Under the pieces are notes generated by a model. It was not told the DNA's origin. It made no database searches and worked only from the letters and a program-made list of their open reading frames with translations. Positions 40,655-49,624 of a stretch of DNA of 64,000 nt are shown here, in pieces (position 1 is the stretch's first letter; the number at the start of each line of letters is the position of its first letter). A program made the position numbers and the translations under genes. This stretch comes from Streptomyces sp. Ru73 (GTDB lineage: Bacteria > Actinomycetota > Actinomycetes > Streptomycetales > Streptomycetaceae), in assembly GCF_002920575.1 (NCBI RefSeq), contig NZ_PQSQ01000005.1, positions 62,001 through 126,000 of the forward strand. Reading direction: 5' to 3'.

Positions 40655-43492
40655 CTAGAACTCCGCGTCGTCCCACTGGTCCAGGAGCGCGTCGCCCACG
40701 TCCTCGGCGGGCTCGGCCGCCGGGTCGCGCAGGGACTGTTCCGTCCAGATGACCTTGCCGCGGGAGGTGTAGCGGGTGCCCCAGCGCTGGGCGAACTGGG
40801 CGACCAGGAACAGGCCGCGCCCGCCCTCGTCGCCGGTCTTCGCCCGGCGCAGATGCGGCGAGGTGCTGCTGCCGTCGGCGACCTCGCAGATCAGCGTGTC
40901 GTTGTCGTGCAGCAGACGGAGCCGGATCGGATCGGTGCCGTACCGGACGGCATTGGTGACCAGCTCGCTGATCAGCAGCTCGGTGGTGAACGCGATCCCG
41001 TCCAGCCCCCACTCGGCCAGCCGGCGGGTGGCCTCGGCGCGGACCCGGGGGACCGCTGCGGGGTCGCTCGGTACGTCCCAGGCGGCCACCCGGTCCGCGT
41101 CCAGCAGCCGGGTACGCGCGATGAGCAGCGCGACGTCGTCCCGCGGCCGCGCGGGAAGCACCGCGTCGAAGACCGCCCGGCAGGTCTCCTCGGGATCACG
41201 GCCCGGATGGGCCAGCGCGGTACGCAACTGGGCCAGGCCGGTGTCGAGGTCGCGGTCGTCGTCCTCCAGCAGACCGTCGGTGAACAGCGCCAGCTGCGAT
41301 CCCTCGGACAACTGGATCTCCGCCGTCTCGAACGGCTGGCTGCTGCCCAGCCCCAGGGGCGGCGAGAGCGGCACCTCCGGGTACTCCACGACACCGTCGG
41401 GGCGCACCACGGCAGGCCCGGGATGGCCGGCCCGGGCGAGCGCACACGTCCCGGAGACCGGGTCGTAAATGGCGTACAGGCAGGTCGCGCCGGTCACCTC
41501 CGCGACGTCGCCCTCGGGGGCTTCGTCCGCGTCGATGCGGGCCACCAGCTCGTCCAGATGGTTCAGCAGCTCGTCGGGCGGCAGGTCCAGCGTGGAGAAG
41601 TTGTGCACCGCGGTCCGCAGCCGGCCCATCGTCGCCGCCGCGTGCAGCCCGTGTCCCACCACGTCGCCCACCACCAGCGCCACCCGCGCGCCCGGCAGGG
41701 GAATGACGTCGAACCAGTCGCCGCCCACCCCGGCCTTCGCCGGCAGATAGCGGTGGGCCACCTCGATGCCGGAGTGCTCCGGCAGCCCGTGCGGCAGGAG
41801 GCTGCGCTGCAGCGTGACCGCCATGGTGTGCTCGCGGGTGTACCGGCGGGCGTTGTCGATGGAGACCGCGGCGCGCGCGGCCAGCTCCTCGGCGGAGGAC
41901 AGGTCCTCCGGCTCGAACGCCGCGCTCTGCGACCGCCAGAAGTTCACCGCGCCCAGCACCGTCCCGCGCGCCCGCAGGGGCACCGAGATCAGGGTGTGGA
42001 TGCCGTAGTCCAGGACGTGCTGCGCGCGTTCCGGCAGCTGGGCGCGCCACCCGTCGGAGGCGGCCAGGTCCGGTACGAGCACCGCGTGCCCGCTCGCCAC
42101 GCCGACCGCCATCGGTCCGGTGGGCGCCGATCTGATCAGCTCGCCCACCGGCAGGAGAGGCTGGTCGTCGCGGATGCCGCGCGTCGCGACACGGCGCATC
42201 TCGCCGCTGGTGCCGTTCGGTTCCTCGCCCCGCGTGACCGCCTCCACCAGCTCCACGGTGACGAAGTCGGCGAACCGGGGCACCGCCACCTCGGCCAGCT
42301 CCTCAGCGGTACGCACCACGTCCAGCGTCGTCCCGACCCGCGCACCCGCGTCGTAGAGCAGCTGCAGCCGTTCCCTGGCCAGTGCGGCGCGGCCCGCGAG
42401 GGCCCGCAGCTCGGTGGTGTCGCGCAGGGTGACCACACTGCCCGCCGGATCCCTGTCGCCGCCCACCGGCCGCAGGTTGACCGCCAGCAGCCGGTCACCG
42501 GCCCGGTGCACCTCGTCGGTGGCCGTCCGGCCCGATGCCAGCAGTTCGGCGGTGTCCGCCTCCAGCCCCAGTTCGGTGACCGGCCGCCGCTCGGCGTCCG
42601 GCGGCAGGCCGAGCAGCCGCTGCGCCTCGTCGTTGGCCAGCAGCAGCCGGCCCTCGCCGCTGATGACGAGCACGCCTTCCCGCACCGAGTGCAGGACCGC
42701 GTCGTGGTGCTCGTACATCCGGGTCATCTCCGCAGGCCCCAGGCCGCGGGTCTGCCGCATCAGCCGCCGGCTCACCCACGCCGAACCGCCGGTGGCCAGC
42801 ACCAGCGCGACGGCGGCCGAGCCGAGCAGCAGTGGCAGCTGGTCGGTCACCCGGGCGTTCACGCTCTCGACCGTGATGCCGACGGACACCAGCCCCGCGA
42901 CCTTCCCGCTGCGGTCGACGACGGGGACCATCGTGTCCACGGCGCGGCCCACCCCGGGCGTCCGGTAGGTGGTCTGGTGCACGTGGCCCGCGAGCGCGTC
43001 GGCGTACGAGCCGGTGACGCGCTTGCCGATCAGTTTCGGGTCGGGGTGGGTCCAGCGGACGCCGTCGGGACTGAACGCGATGACGTAGGTGACCCCGGAC
43101 GTCTTCCTGACCTCCTCGGCGCGCGGCTGCAGCAGCGCGCTGGGGTCGGCTGACCGCATGGCGCTCAGTGTCCCCGGCGCGTGCGCGAACGCCTCGGCAG
43201 CGGCGAGCGAACGGCCGCGGGCCTCCCGCAGGCTCGACGCCCTGGCCTGCAGGACGAGGGCCGCGACGGCGGCGAGGACGAGGACCAGCACGACCGCCAG
43301 CTGCAGCAGGAACCCCTGCCCGGCAACGCTCCGCGCGCTGAGCAGGGAGCGCAGGGAACCGCCCGGGCCGCCTTCGGGCGGGGCCGGCTGCCCGGCACCC
43401 GGCCGTGGCCGCGGACGCCGGCTCCGTGCGCGCCTTCCGGCAAACAGGCGGGAAGGCGCCATGGAGGGCAGTCGAAATGCGGGCATTTCCAT
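40655..43492 (-). CDS. Membrane sensor with PAS, GAF, SpoIIE phosphatase and anti-sigma kinase-like ATPase
   Basis: A 945-residue regulator. A basic Pro-rich N-terminus leads to helix 1 (about 61-81), an extracytoplasmic single Cache domain of the CitA/DcuS type (EVRKTSGVTYVIAFSPDGVRWTHPDPKLIGKRV, HQTTYRTPGVGRAVDTMVPV), helix 2 (about 213-235), a PAS domain (HDAVLHSVREGVLVISGEGRLLLANDEAQRLLG), a GAF domain (LQLLYDAGARVGTTLD onward), a PP2C-like SpoIIE domain (GGDWFDVIPLPGARVALVVGDVVGHG, ALFTDGLLE) and a C-terminal HATPase (LLISELVTNAVRYGTDPI, GGRGLFLVAQFAQRWG). It would sense a carboxylate outside and control an anti-sigma factor antagonist inside. Start uncertain: 43492 or 43486. Confidence 0.85.
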   Translation of the reverse strand: MEMPAFRLPSMAPSRLFAGRRARSRRPRPRPGAGQPAPPEGGPGGSLRSLLSARSVAGQGFLLQLAVVLVLVLAAVAALVLQARASSLREARGRSLAAAEAFAHAPGTLSAMRSADPSALLQPRAEEVRKTSGVTYVIAFSPDGVRWTHPDPKLIGKRVTGSYADALAGHVHQTTYRTPGVGRAVDTMVPVVDRSGKVAGLVSVGITVESVNARVTDQLPLLLGSAAVALVLATGGSAWVSRRLMRQTRGLGPAEMTRMYEHHDAVLHSVREGVLVISGEGRLLLANDEAQRLLGLPPDAERRPVTELGLEADTAELLASGRTATDEVHRAGDRLLAVNLRPVGGDRDPAGSVVTLRDTTELRALAGRAALARERLQLLYDAGARVGTTLDVVRTAEELAEVAVPRFADFVTVELVEAVTRGEEPNGTSGEMRRVATRGIRDDQPLLPVGELIRSAPTGPMAVGVASGHAVLVPDLAASDGWRAQLPERAQHVLDYGIHTLISVPLRARGTVLGAVNFWRSQSAAFEPEDLSSAEELAARAAVSIDNARRYTREHTMAVTLQRSLLPHGLPEHSGIEVAHRYLPAKAGVGGDWFDVIPLPGARVALVVGDVVGHGLHAAATMGRLRTAVHNFSTLDLPPDELLNHLDELVARIDADEAPEGDVAEVTGATCLYAIYDPVSGTCALARAGHPGPAVVRPDGVVEYPEVPLSPPLGLGSSQPFETAEIQLSEGSQLALFTDGLLEDDDRDLDTGLAQLRTALAHPGRDPEETCRAVFDAVLPARPRDDVALLIARTRLLDADRVAAWDVPSDPAAVPRVRAEATRRLAEWGLDGIAFTTELLISELVTNAVRYGTDPIRLRLLHDNDTLICEVADGSSTSPHLRRAKTGDEGGRGLFLVAQFAQRWGTRYTSRGKVIWTEQSLRDPAAEPAEDVGDALLDQWDDAEF

Positions 43493-43914
43493 ACATCCAG
43501 TATGCTCGGCTACCGTTGAGTGATCATTGTGCCGTGCGGCGCATTTTCCCTGTACGGCCCCGCCGCCGCGCACCGTCTGCCGGTCGGCGGCCGCAGCCCG
43601 CTGGTCGGCCGTAGCTCTCCGCCCTCTCCCGGTCGGCGCTGAACGCTCGTCATACCGCGAACGGACTGTCCGCCTCCGTTGCGATCAGGAACAGTCTTCC
43701 CGCTGAGCGATGGCTGTCAAGACATCGGCACAGGCCATACGCGCCACCCTGCGACGCACGCTGCCGGGCCCGGCCTCGGCAGACAGCCGGCCGGCCTCGT
43801 CGGAGGCCGGCCGGCTGCCTGCCGTATGCGGCGATGCCCCTACGGCGGCGGATCAGGCGCGCAGCGCCGGGTACCGGGTCCAGGTGCCGGGCGCCGGACG
43901 TGCGGCATCCGGCG
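43493..43914. other. Intergenic region before the sensor gene
   Basis: This 422-bp gap holds the minus-strand promoter region of the sensor gene, and the 3' end and terminator of the MFS gene. ATACATCCAGTATGCTCGG near 43491-43509 is the AT-richest part. No gene is supported here, and no GTTGCG-type operator is present. Confidence 0.5.
43784..43817 (-). terminator. Terminator of the MFS gene, 15-bp perfect stem
   Basis: CAGCCGGCCGGCCTC (43784-43798) and GAGGCCGGCCGGCTG (43803-43817) with a GTCG loop, about 100 bp beyond the MFS stop. Confidence 0.82.
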
Positions 43915-45333
43915 TCATGAGCCCCGGTACTCGTCCTGGTACTGGTCCCGCCGGACCCGCTCGCGGCCCTCCGTACCGGTGGCGGAGGGGCGCGTGGCGG
44001 GCAGCGCACTGGTCTCCGCCAGCGTCCGGCCCCGCGTCTCCTCGGCCCACAGCACCGACACCAGCCAGCCCACCAGCGTGATGCCCGCACCGATGAGCAT
44101 GGTCGGGCCGACCCCCAGCTTGCTGAGGGAGATCGGCAGCAGGTAGGTGCCCGCAGCGGCGCCCACCCGGCTGATGGAGGTGGCCACACCGCCCGCCGTC
44201 GCCCGGATGCTGGTGGGGAACAGCTCGTTGGGGTACGTCCACTCCAGGACGGTCGGCCCGCCGGAGAACAGGGCGTACGCGCAGAAGCACAGCACGACGA
44301 CCGCGAAGGGGATCGCCGAACCGCCGCCGAGCACGATGAGCGGAAGCGCCATCAGCGCGAACGACCAGACGATGACCGGCCGGCGGCCGATCCGGTCCAC
44401 CATGCGCAGCGCCGGGAGACAGCCGAGCACGAAGACGACACTGATCAGCGCCGAGCCCAGGTTGCTCGCATTGCCCTCGCTCAGGCCGAACGAGCCCAGG
44501 ATGGTCGGGCCGAAGGTGTACAGCGCGAACATCGGCGTGATCTGACACATGTAGAACAGGCCGCAGAAGAGGGTCCGGCGCAGATAGGTGCCTTGGAAGA
44601 GGTCGCGGACCCGGTGCTGCTGCAGCGACTGCTCGGTGGCCGCGGCGGCGAGCAGTTCCTTGGTGGAGACGGTGCGGTTCAGGGCCCGCTCGATCGCCTT
44701 CTGCGCGTCGGCGGTCCGCCCCTTGTTCACCAGCCACAGCGGGGATTCGGGCGTGCCGAGGCGCAGCAGCAGGATCACCGCGCACAGCACGGCGGAGGAC
44801 GCGATCATCCAGCGCCAGGTGCCGGTACCGCCGATCTCGGCCAGGACGTAGCCGACGGCGTAGGCGGCCGCCGCGCCGATGTACCAGGCGAGGATGAGGA
44901 TGCCGAGCAGCCGGCCGCGGTGTTTGTTGGGCACCCACTCGGCCAGCAGGGACGTAGCAATCGGATAGTCCGCGCCAATGGCGATGCCGAGGATGAACCG
45001 CAGCACGACGACCTGCCAGGCATCGGTGGCGAACACCGACAGCGCGGAGGCGCCGACCAGGACCGCCAGGTCGATGGTGTACATCGCCTCACGGCCGACC
45101 TTGTCGGTCACGGCGCCGAAGAAGAGCCCGCCGACGAAGATGCCGATCAGCGCCGCGGCGCCGATGAGGCTTTCGTCGCCCGTCGTCAGGTGCAGTTCAT
45201 TGCTCATGCCGACGAGCGAGACGCCGACGATGCTGAGGAGGTATCCGTCCAGGAAAGGGCCGCCCGCGCAGGCCCAGGTAAGTTTTCGGTGGAACTTGTT
45301 CAGTGGCGCCTCGTCGATGGCACGGATCGACAT
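43915..45333 (-). CDS. MFS transporter, candidate betaine/quaternary amine importer
   Basis: A 472-residue permease with 12 helices of the sugar porter/metabolite type. GGAGGTCTT precedes the ATG. GAVTDKVGREAMYTIDL is motif A between helices 2 and 3; ADYPIATSLLAEWVPNKHRGRLLG follows helix 4, the pattern of the general substrate transporter signature; EWTYPNELFPTSIRATAGG is its C-terminal counterpart. The C-terminus is a charged tail. Its upstream region carries the 36-bp C1-regulon element (45544-45579), and it neighbours mscR, so import of the regulon's substrate is inferred. Sugar transport cannot be excluded from sequence alone. Confidence 0.85.
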   Translation of the reverse strand: MSIRAIDEAPLNKFHRKLTWACAGGPFLDGYLLSIVGVSLVGMSNELHLTTGDESLIGAAALIGIFVGGLFFGAVTDKVGREAMYTIDLAVLVGASALSVFATDAWQVVVLRFILGIAIGADYPIATSLLAEWVPNKHRGRLLGILILAWYIGAAAAYAVGYVLAEIGGTGTWRWMIASSAVLCAVILLLRLGTPESPLWLVNKGRTADAQKAIERALNRTVSTKELLAAAATEQSLQQHRVRDLFQGTYLRRTLFCGLFYMCQITPMFALYTFGPTILGSFGLSEGNASNLGSALISVVFVLGCLPALRMVDRIGRRPVIVWSFALMALPLIVLGGGSAIPFAVVVLCFCAYALFSGGPTVLEWTYPNELFPTSIRATAGGVATSISRVGAAAGTYLLPISLSKLGVGPTMLIGAGITLVGWLVSVLWAEETRGRTLAETSALPATRPSATGTEGRERVRRDQYQDEYRGS

Positions 45334-45543
45334 AAGACCTCCCGAATGAGGGGACGGTGGACCGGCGGCCGCACGGCCGGACGCGCCTTCGGACGACCAC
45401 CTCGCCCAGCGCCGCTGCCGGGCGCGCGCCCCGGCGGCACAGCAGGGAGGGCCGTACGGCGAAGGAGACCAGTGACCCGTGGGGCCCGGTCGGTGGCCGT
45501 CCTGGACAGCGGCGTCGCAAGCGGCGGCTCACGCCCGAGCATC

Positions 45544-45606
45544 GTTGCTCATGGCAAGACGTGTTTCTGCCTACGCAACGGAACATCGGCTGAGCGTTCA
45601 CGTCAA
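45544..45606 (-). promoter_or_regulatory. Candidate promoter and operator of the MFS gene
   Basis: On the minus strand TTGACG (45606-45601) is followed 21 nt later by GTTGCG (45579-45574), and the element ends at 45544, again a 36-bp span (GTTGCT...CGCAAC read on the plus strand). GTGTTTCTGCCTACGCAACG here differs at two positions from the copy at the ferredoxin promoter (31237-31256). The -10 box is unclear. Confidence 0.6.
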
Positions 45607-45746
45607 GACCACGGAACGAGAACGTTGCGACCGCGACGCGGTTGCCCGAACCCCTGTCGCGGCCGGCACACTTGATGCCGCCGCGGCCGGGCTGCCGGCG
45701 TACCGCGAGGTCGTCCGGCCGGATCGTTCCCCTTCGCCTTCACTTC

Positions 45747-45813
45747 TTGACCATCGTCCGCCTCTCCGTGATGCTGTGTTGCGGCAAGCGAGACGTGTGC
45801 CGCATTACGAAAC
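45747..45813 (+). promoter_or_regulatory. Promoter and operator of mscR
   Basis: TTGACC (45747-45752), 17-bp spacer, GATGCT (45770-45775), then GTTGCGGCAAG at 45778 and GTGCCGCATTACGAAAC ending 45813: again 36 bp from first to last half site. A further GAAACACG follows to 45823. Confidence 0.62.
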
Positions 45814-45882
45814 ACGAAACACGCACTGACGGAACAGCGCAACGAGACATCGCTCAGTTCTTGCAACAGCTCAGGAGTGACC

Positions 45883-46968
45883 ATGACGCACCAGGTCCGT
45901 GCTGTCGTCGCGCGGGGCAAGGGCGCCCCCGTCGGCCTGGAGACGATCGTCGTTCCCGACCCCGGTCCGGGTGAGGCGCTGGTCAAGGTCGAAGCCTGCG
46001 GGGTGTGCCACACCGATCTGCACTACCGCGAGGGCGGCATCGGCGACGACTTCCCGTTCCTGCTCGGCCACGAGGCGGCGGGCGTCGTGGAGTCGGTGGG
46101 CGAAGGCGTCACCGACGTCGCAGCGGGGGACTTCGTCATCCTCAACTGGCGTGCGGTGTGCGGCCAGTGCAGGGCGTGCCGGCGCGGCCGGCCCTGGTAC
46201 TGCTTCGACACCCACAACGCCCGGCAGAAGATGACCCTCACCGACGGCACCGAGCTGTCCCCGGCCCTGGGCATCGGCGCCTTCGCGGAGAAGACACTGG
46301 TTGCGGCCGGACAGTGCACCAAGGTCGACCGGGCGGCGGCACCGGCGGCGGCCGGACTGCTGGGCTGCGGGGTGATGGCCGGCATCGGCGCCGCCCTCAA
46401 CACCGGCCGGGTCGGACGCGGCGACAGCGTGGCGGTCATCGGCTGCGGCGGCGTGGGCGCGGCGGCGATCGCCGGTGCGCGGCTCGCCGGGGCCGCCAGA
46501 ATCATCGCCGTCGACATCGACGAACGGAAGCTGAAGACCGCGGAGCGGATCGGCGCCACGCACACCGTCCACTCCCGGCAGGGCGATCCCGTCACCGCCG
46601 TGCGCGAGCTGACCGGCGGATTCGGCGCCGACGTGGTGATCGACGCGGTCGGCCGCCCGGAGACGTACGAGCAGGCCTTCTCCGCACGCGACCTGGCGGG
46701 CACGGTCGTCCTCGTCGGCGTGCCGACTCCCGACATGGAGCTGCGGCTGCCCCTGCTGGACGTCTTCGGCCGCGGCGGCACGCTCACCTCGTCCTGGTAC
46801 GGCGACTGCCTGCCGTCACGCGACTTCCCGATGCTCATCGACCTCTACCGGCAGGGGCGCCTGGACCTGGACGCCTTCGTCACGGAGACGATCGGGCTCG
46901 ACGGGGTCGAGAAGGCCTTCGAGCGGATGCACGACGGCGACGTGCTGCGTTCGGTGGTGCTCCTCTGA
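45883..46968 (+). CDS. mscR: S-(hydroxymethyl)mycothiol dehydrogenase (formaldehyde oxidation)
   Basis: A 361-residue zinc-dependent medium-chain alcohol dehydrogenase. CAGGAGTGACC precedes the ATG. Catalytic zinc: [13 protein letters not shown] and [14 protein letters not shown]; structural zinc cysteines in [19 protein letters not shown] motif [17 protein letters not shown]. The segments [39 protein letters not shown] and [14 protein letters not shown] are those of mycothiol-dependent formaldehyde dehydrogenase. It oxidises the mycothiol-formaldehyde adduct to S-formylmycothiol. The regulon operator upstream supports a role in removing formaldehyde made by the Rieske N-demethylase. Confidence 0.93.
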   Translation: MTHQVRAVVARGKGAPVGLETIVVPDPGPGEALVKVEACGVCHTDLHYREGGIGDDFPFLLGHEAAGVVESVGEGVTDVAAGDFVILNWRAVCGQCRACRRGRPWYCFDTHNARQKMTLTDGTELSPALGIGAFAEKTLVAAGQCTKVDRAAAPAAAGLLGCGVMAGIGAALNTGRVGRGDSVAVIGCGGVGAAAIAGARLAGAARIIAVDIDERKLKTAERIGATHTVHSRQGDPVTAVRELTGGFGADVVIDAVGRPETYEQAFSARDLAGTVVLVGVPTPDMELRLPLLDVFGRGGTLTSSWYGDCLPSRDFPMLIDLYRQGRLDLDAFVTETIGLDGVEKAFERMHDGDVLRSVVLL

Positions 46969-47239
46969 GGGCCGGCCCGCCATGCCCTCTGCAGGCCAGC
47001 GGGGCGGGGTCCGGGCTCCGTGGCCTTGTGGTGCACGGCGTGAAGCCCCCGAGCGCGGTACGCATGGCCGACCCCGTGCAGGGTCCGTCTGTCCGCTGCC
47101 GCGGTGTCCGAACGCGCCCGATCGGGTGAGATCGGGAGCGCGGCAGCCATGGAGCCGGGGCCCGCGAAGTACCCCGCCCGGGTGTGAGGTCCCGTGATGG
47201 CCGTGGGGCGCCTGTGACTCCGCTTACGCAGGGGAAAAA

Positions 47240-49291
47240 GTGCGGCACACTATGCGGATGCGTGGTTACCTGCCCGAAGAGCACAGCAGTTTCGTCGGAC
47301 GCGAGAGTGAACTGACACTCCTGCAGGACCTGCTCAAAGCGCGGCGGTTGACCACGATCACGGGCCTGGGCGGCGTCGGCAAGTCGCGACTGGCCCTGCG
47401 CGCGGCGCGGCAGGCGGCCGGGGAGTACCCCGACGGCGTGTGGTGGGCCGATCTGTCGATGCTGCAGACGGACCGGCTCCTGGTGAACGCCGTCGCCGAC
47501 GCCGTCGACCTGTCCGACCACACTCCCCGCATGCCGATCGACGCGCTCTGCGAATGGCTGGCCGGCAAGCGGCTCCTGCTGGTGCTGGACGGCTGCGAAC
47601 ACCTCCTCGGCGCGTGCACCGCGCTCGCGGCCGACCTCCTCACCACCGTGCCCGACCTCACCCTCCTCGCCACCAGCAGGCAGGCCATGCGCATCCGGGC
47701 GGAGGAGGTGCTGTCGCTCGCCCCGCTCGCGGCCGACGGCGCCGACGCGCTGCGGCTGTTCACCGAGCGGATGACCGACGGCGGGCGCCCGCTCCAGCCG
47801 CATGAAGAAGCGGTGGCCGCCGACATCTGCCACCGCCTGGAAGGCATCCCCCTCGCCCTGGAACTGGCCGCGGCACAGGTGCCCCAGCACGGCCTCGCCG
47901 GCGTCACGGCGAAGCTGGCCTCCCGCTTCGAGGCGCTCGACGGCAGCGACCACGCCTGGCCGCCGCGCCAGCAGGCACTGCGTACGACGGTGGGCTGGAG
48001 CCACGAGCTGTGCCGGCCGCTGGAACGACTCCTCTGGGCCCGCCTGTCCGTCTTCGCCGACGGCTTCGACCTCGCGGCCGCCACGCGCGTCTGCGCCGCC
48101 GGGCCACTGGCGGAAGAGGACATCGCCGCCACCCTGCAGGCACTGGTCGACCAGTCCGTGGTGCAGCGCAGCGGCGACCGCTACCGCATGCTCGACACGA
48201 TCCGCGAGTACGGCGCCACCTGGCTGCACGAACTGGGCGAGGAAGCCGAAGCGGCCGGCCGGCACGCCGACTGGTGCCTGCAGCTCGCAGCCCGGGCCCG
48301 CGCCGAGTGGTTCGGCGCCCGCCAGATGTACTGGTACGCGCGCCTCGCCGAGACGCACAGCGACCTGTGCGCCGCCATGGAACACCTGCTGGCCACCGAT
48401 CCGCCCAGGGCGGTCGAACTGATCGGCTCGGTCGGCTTCTTCTGGGTCTGCTGCGGGCACCTGCACAGCGCCCGCGCCTACCTCGAACAGGCCCTGGCCC
48501 GCTGCGGGACACCGGGCCCGCACCACGCCGCGGCCCTGTGGTCACTCGGCGTCGCGCTCACCCTGCAGGGGGAGTACGACGAGGCGCGGCGCATCAGCGC
48601 ACGCTGCACCCGGCACGCCTCCCGCAACGGCGATGCCGACGACCGGCTGGACGCCGCCTACCTGGCCGGCGTGCTCGCCCTCCTCCTCGGCCGCCCCCTG
48701 GAGGCGGCGGCCACCGTGGACCGGGCACAGGAGACGGACCCGGCCCCTGACTCTGGCATGGAGGAGCCCTCGGCGGCCCGGCTGCGCTGCCGCCTCGTCT
48801 CCGTCTTCGCCCTCACCGGTACGGGAAGACTGGCCGAAGCGCGGGAAATGGCCCAGGAGATGAAGCAACTGTGCGTGGCGAAGGGGGAGTTCTGGACGCG
48901 CGCCTATCTGAACTACCAACTTGCGCTCATCGCACTGCTCCAGGGTGAGCCGCGCGAGGCCGCCGGGCACGCGCGGGCCATGCTGGTCGGCAAGCGGGGC
49001 CTGGGCGACAGCTTCGGTGTGGCCCTCGGCCTGGACCTGCTCGCCGCGGCCCTGGCCGCTCAGGGCAAGGGCGAGGAAGCGGCGTTCGTCTCCGGCACCA
49101 GCGAGGCGTACTGGCGTGCCACCGGACACCCCCAACGCGGCATGCCGGAACTGGGCGCGATGCGCGCCGAGTGCGAGCGGGCGGCCCGCGCCGCGGTGTC
49201 CGACCAGACCTATGAAGCGGCCTTCCACCAGGGGCTCCTCGGCGAGCCCGCACAGAACCTGGCGCGCGCGTTGGAGCGCGTACAGGGCTGA
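47240..49291 (+). CDS. STAND-type NB-ARC ATPase with TPR-like tail
   Basis: A 683-residue protein. The GTG at 47240 follows AGGGGAAAAA. FVGRESELTLLQDLL opens the nucleotide-binding domain; the P-loop is GLGGVGKS (42-49), Walker B is LLLVLDGCEHL, and LLATSRQAMRIRAEEVLSLAPL is the sensor segment. LQALVDQSVVQRSGDRYRMLDTIREYGATWL ends the winged-helix part of NB-ARC, and the last about 300 residues are TPR-like helices. Related Streptomyces proteins often carry a LuxR or SARP DNA-binding domain; none is seen here, so it would act through another partner. Function unknown. Confidence 0.82.
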   Translation: MRHTMRMRGYLPEEHSSFVGRESELTLLQDLLKARRLTTITGLGGVGKSRLALRAARQAAGEYPDGVWWADLSMLQTDRLLVNAVADAVDLSDHTPRMPIDALCEWLAGKRLLLVLDGCEHLLGACTALAADLLTTVPDLTLLATSRQAMRIRAEEVLSLAPLAADGADALRLFTERMTDGGRPLQPHEEAVAADICHRLEGIPLALELAAAQVPQHGLAGVTAKLASRFEALDGSDHAWPPRQQALRTTVGWSHELCRPLERLLWARLSVFADGFDLAAATRVCAAGPLAEEDIAATLQALVDQSVVQRSGDRYRMLDTIREYGATWLHELGEEAEAAGRHADWCLQLAARARAEWFGARQMYWYARLAETHSDLCAAMEHLLATDPPRAVELIGSVGFFWVCCGHLHSARAYLEQALARCGTPGPHHAAALWSLGVALTLQGEYDEARRISARCTRHASRNGDADDRLDAAYLAGVLALLLGRPLEAAATVDRAQETDPAPDSGMEEPSAARLRCRLVSVFALTGTGRLAEAREMAQEMKQLCVAKGEFWTRAYLNYQLALIALLQGEPREAAGHARAMLVGKRGLGDSFGVALGLDLLAAALAAQGKGEEAAFVSGTSEAYWRATGHPQRGMPELGAMRAECERAARAAVSDQTYEAAFHQGLLGEPAQNLARALERVQG

Positions 49292-49624
49292 GGCGTGGCA
49301 CCGGCCGGAGGAGACCGGCGCGCAGGCCGAAGTCTGCCGCCAGCCGCCGGCCACCGGTCACCGGTCACGGTGATGAGCCGACCGTCCCGCAGGAACGGGA
49401 TCCGGTTGTGGGTGCTGTCGATGGGCGCTATCACGGGGCGCTCCAGTGCCGGCCCGGACTCCGGCGCGTCCTTCGTTCGAGTGAGTCCGTGCAGGACCGT
49501 TCCCTCACGCGCATATATGCGCTTTCCTGTACCTCACCTCCCCCGGCGGTCTCCCCGCCCAGACCCCGCGAGGAGACCGCTCAGAGAACCGGCTCTGCTC
49601 GCGGGGTCGCCCTGGCGCCGTGCC
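49292..49624. other. Convergent intergenic region
   Basis: This 333-bp gap lies between the 3' ends of the STAND gene and the dienelactone hydrolase gene. It has a CCGGTCACCGGTCACGG direct repeat near 49354 and weak hairpins (CAGAG-N6-CTCTG near 49580) but no supported gene. Confidence 0.5.

Larger units (their letters stand above)
45334..45882. other. 549-bp divergent control region between MFS gene and mscR
   Basis: No gene is supported. It carries two copies of the C1-regulon operator: one facing the MFS gene (45544-45579) and one at the mscR promoter (45778-45813). If the MFS start of transcription is at the operator, its 5' untranslated leader is about 240 nt, which is long. Confidence 0.6.

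Noticed and set aside
45603..45974. Possible small genes in the 549-bp gap before mscR
   Set aside because: The frames lack ribosome sites and overlap the promoter and operator; codon bias does not fit.
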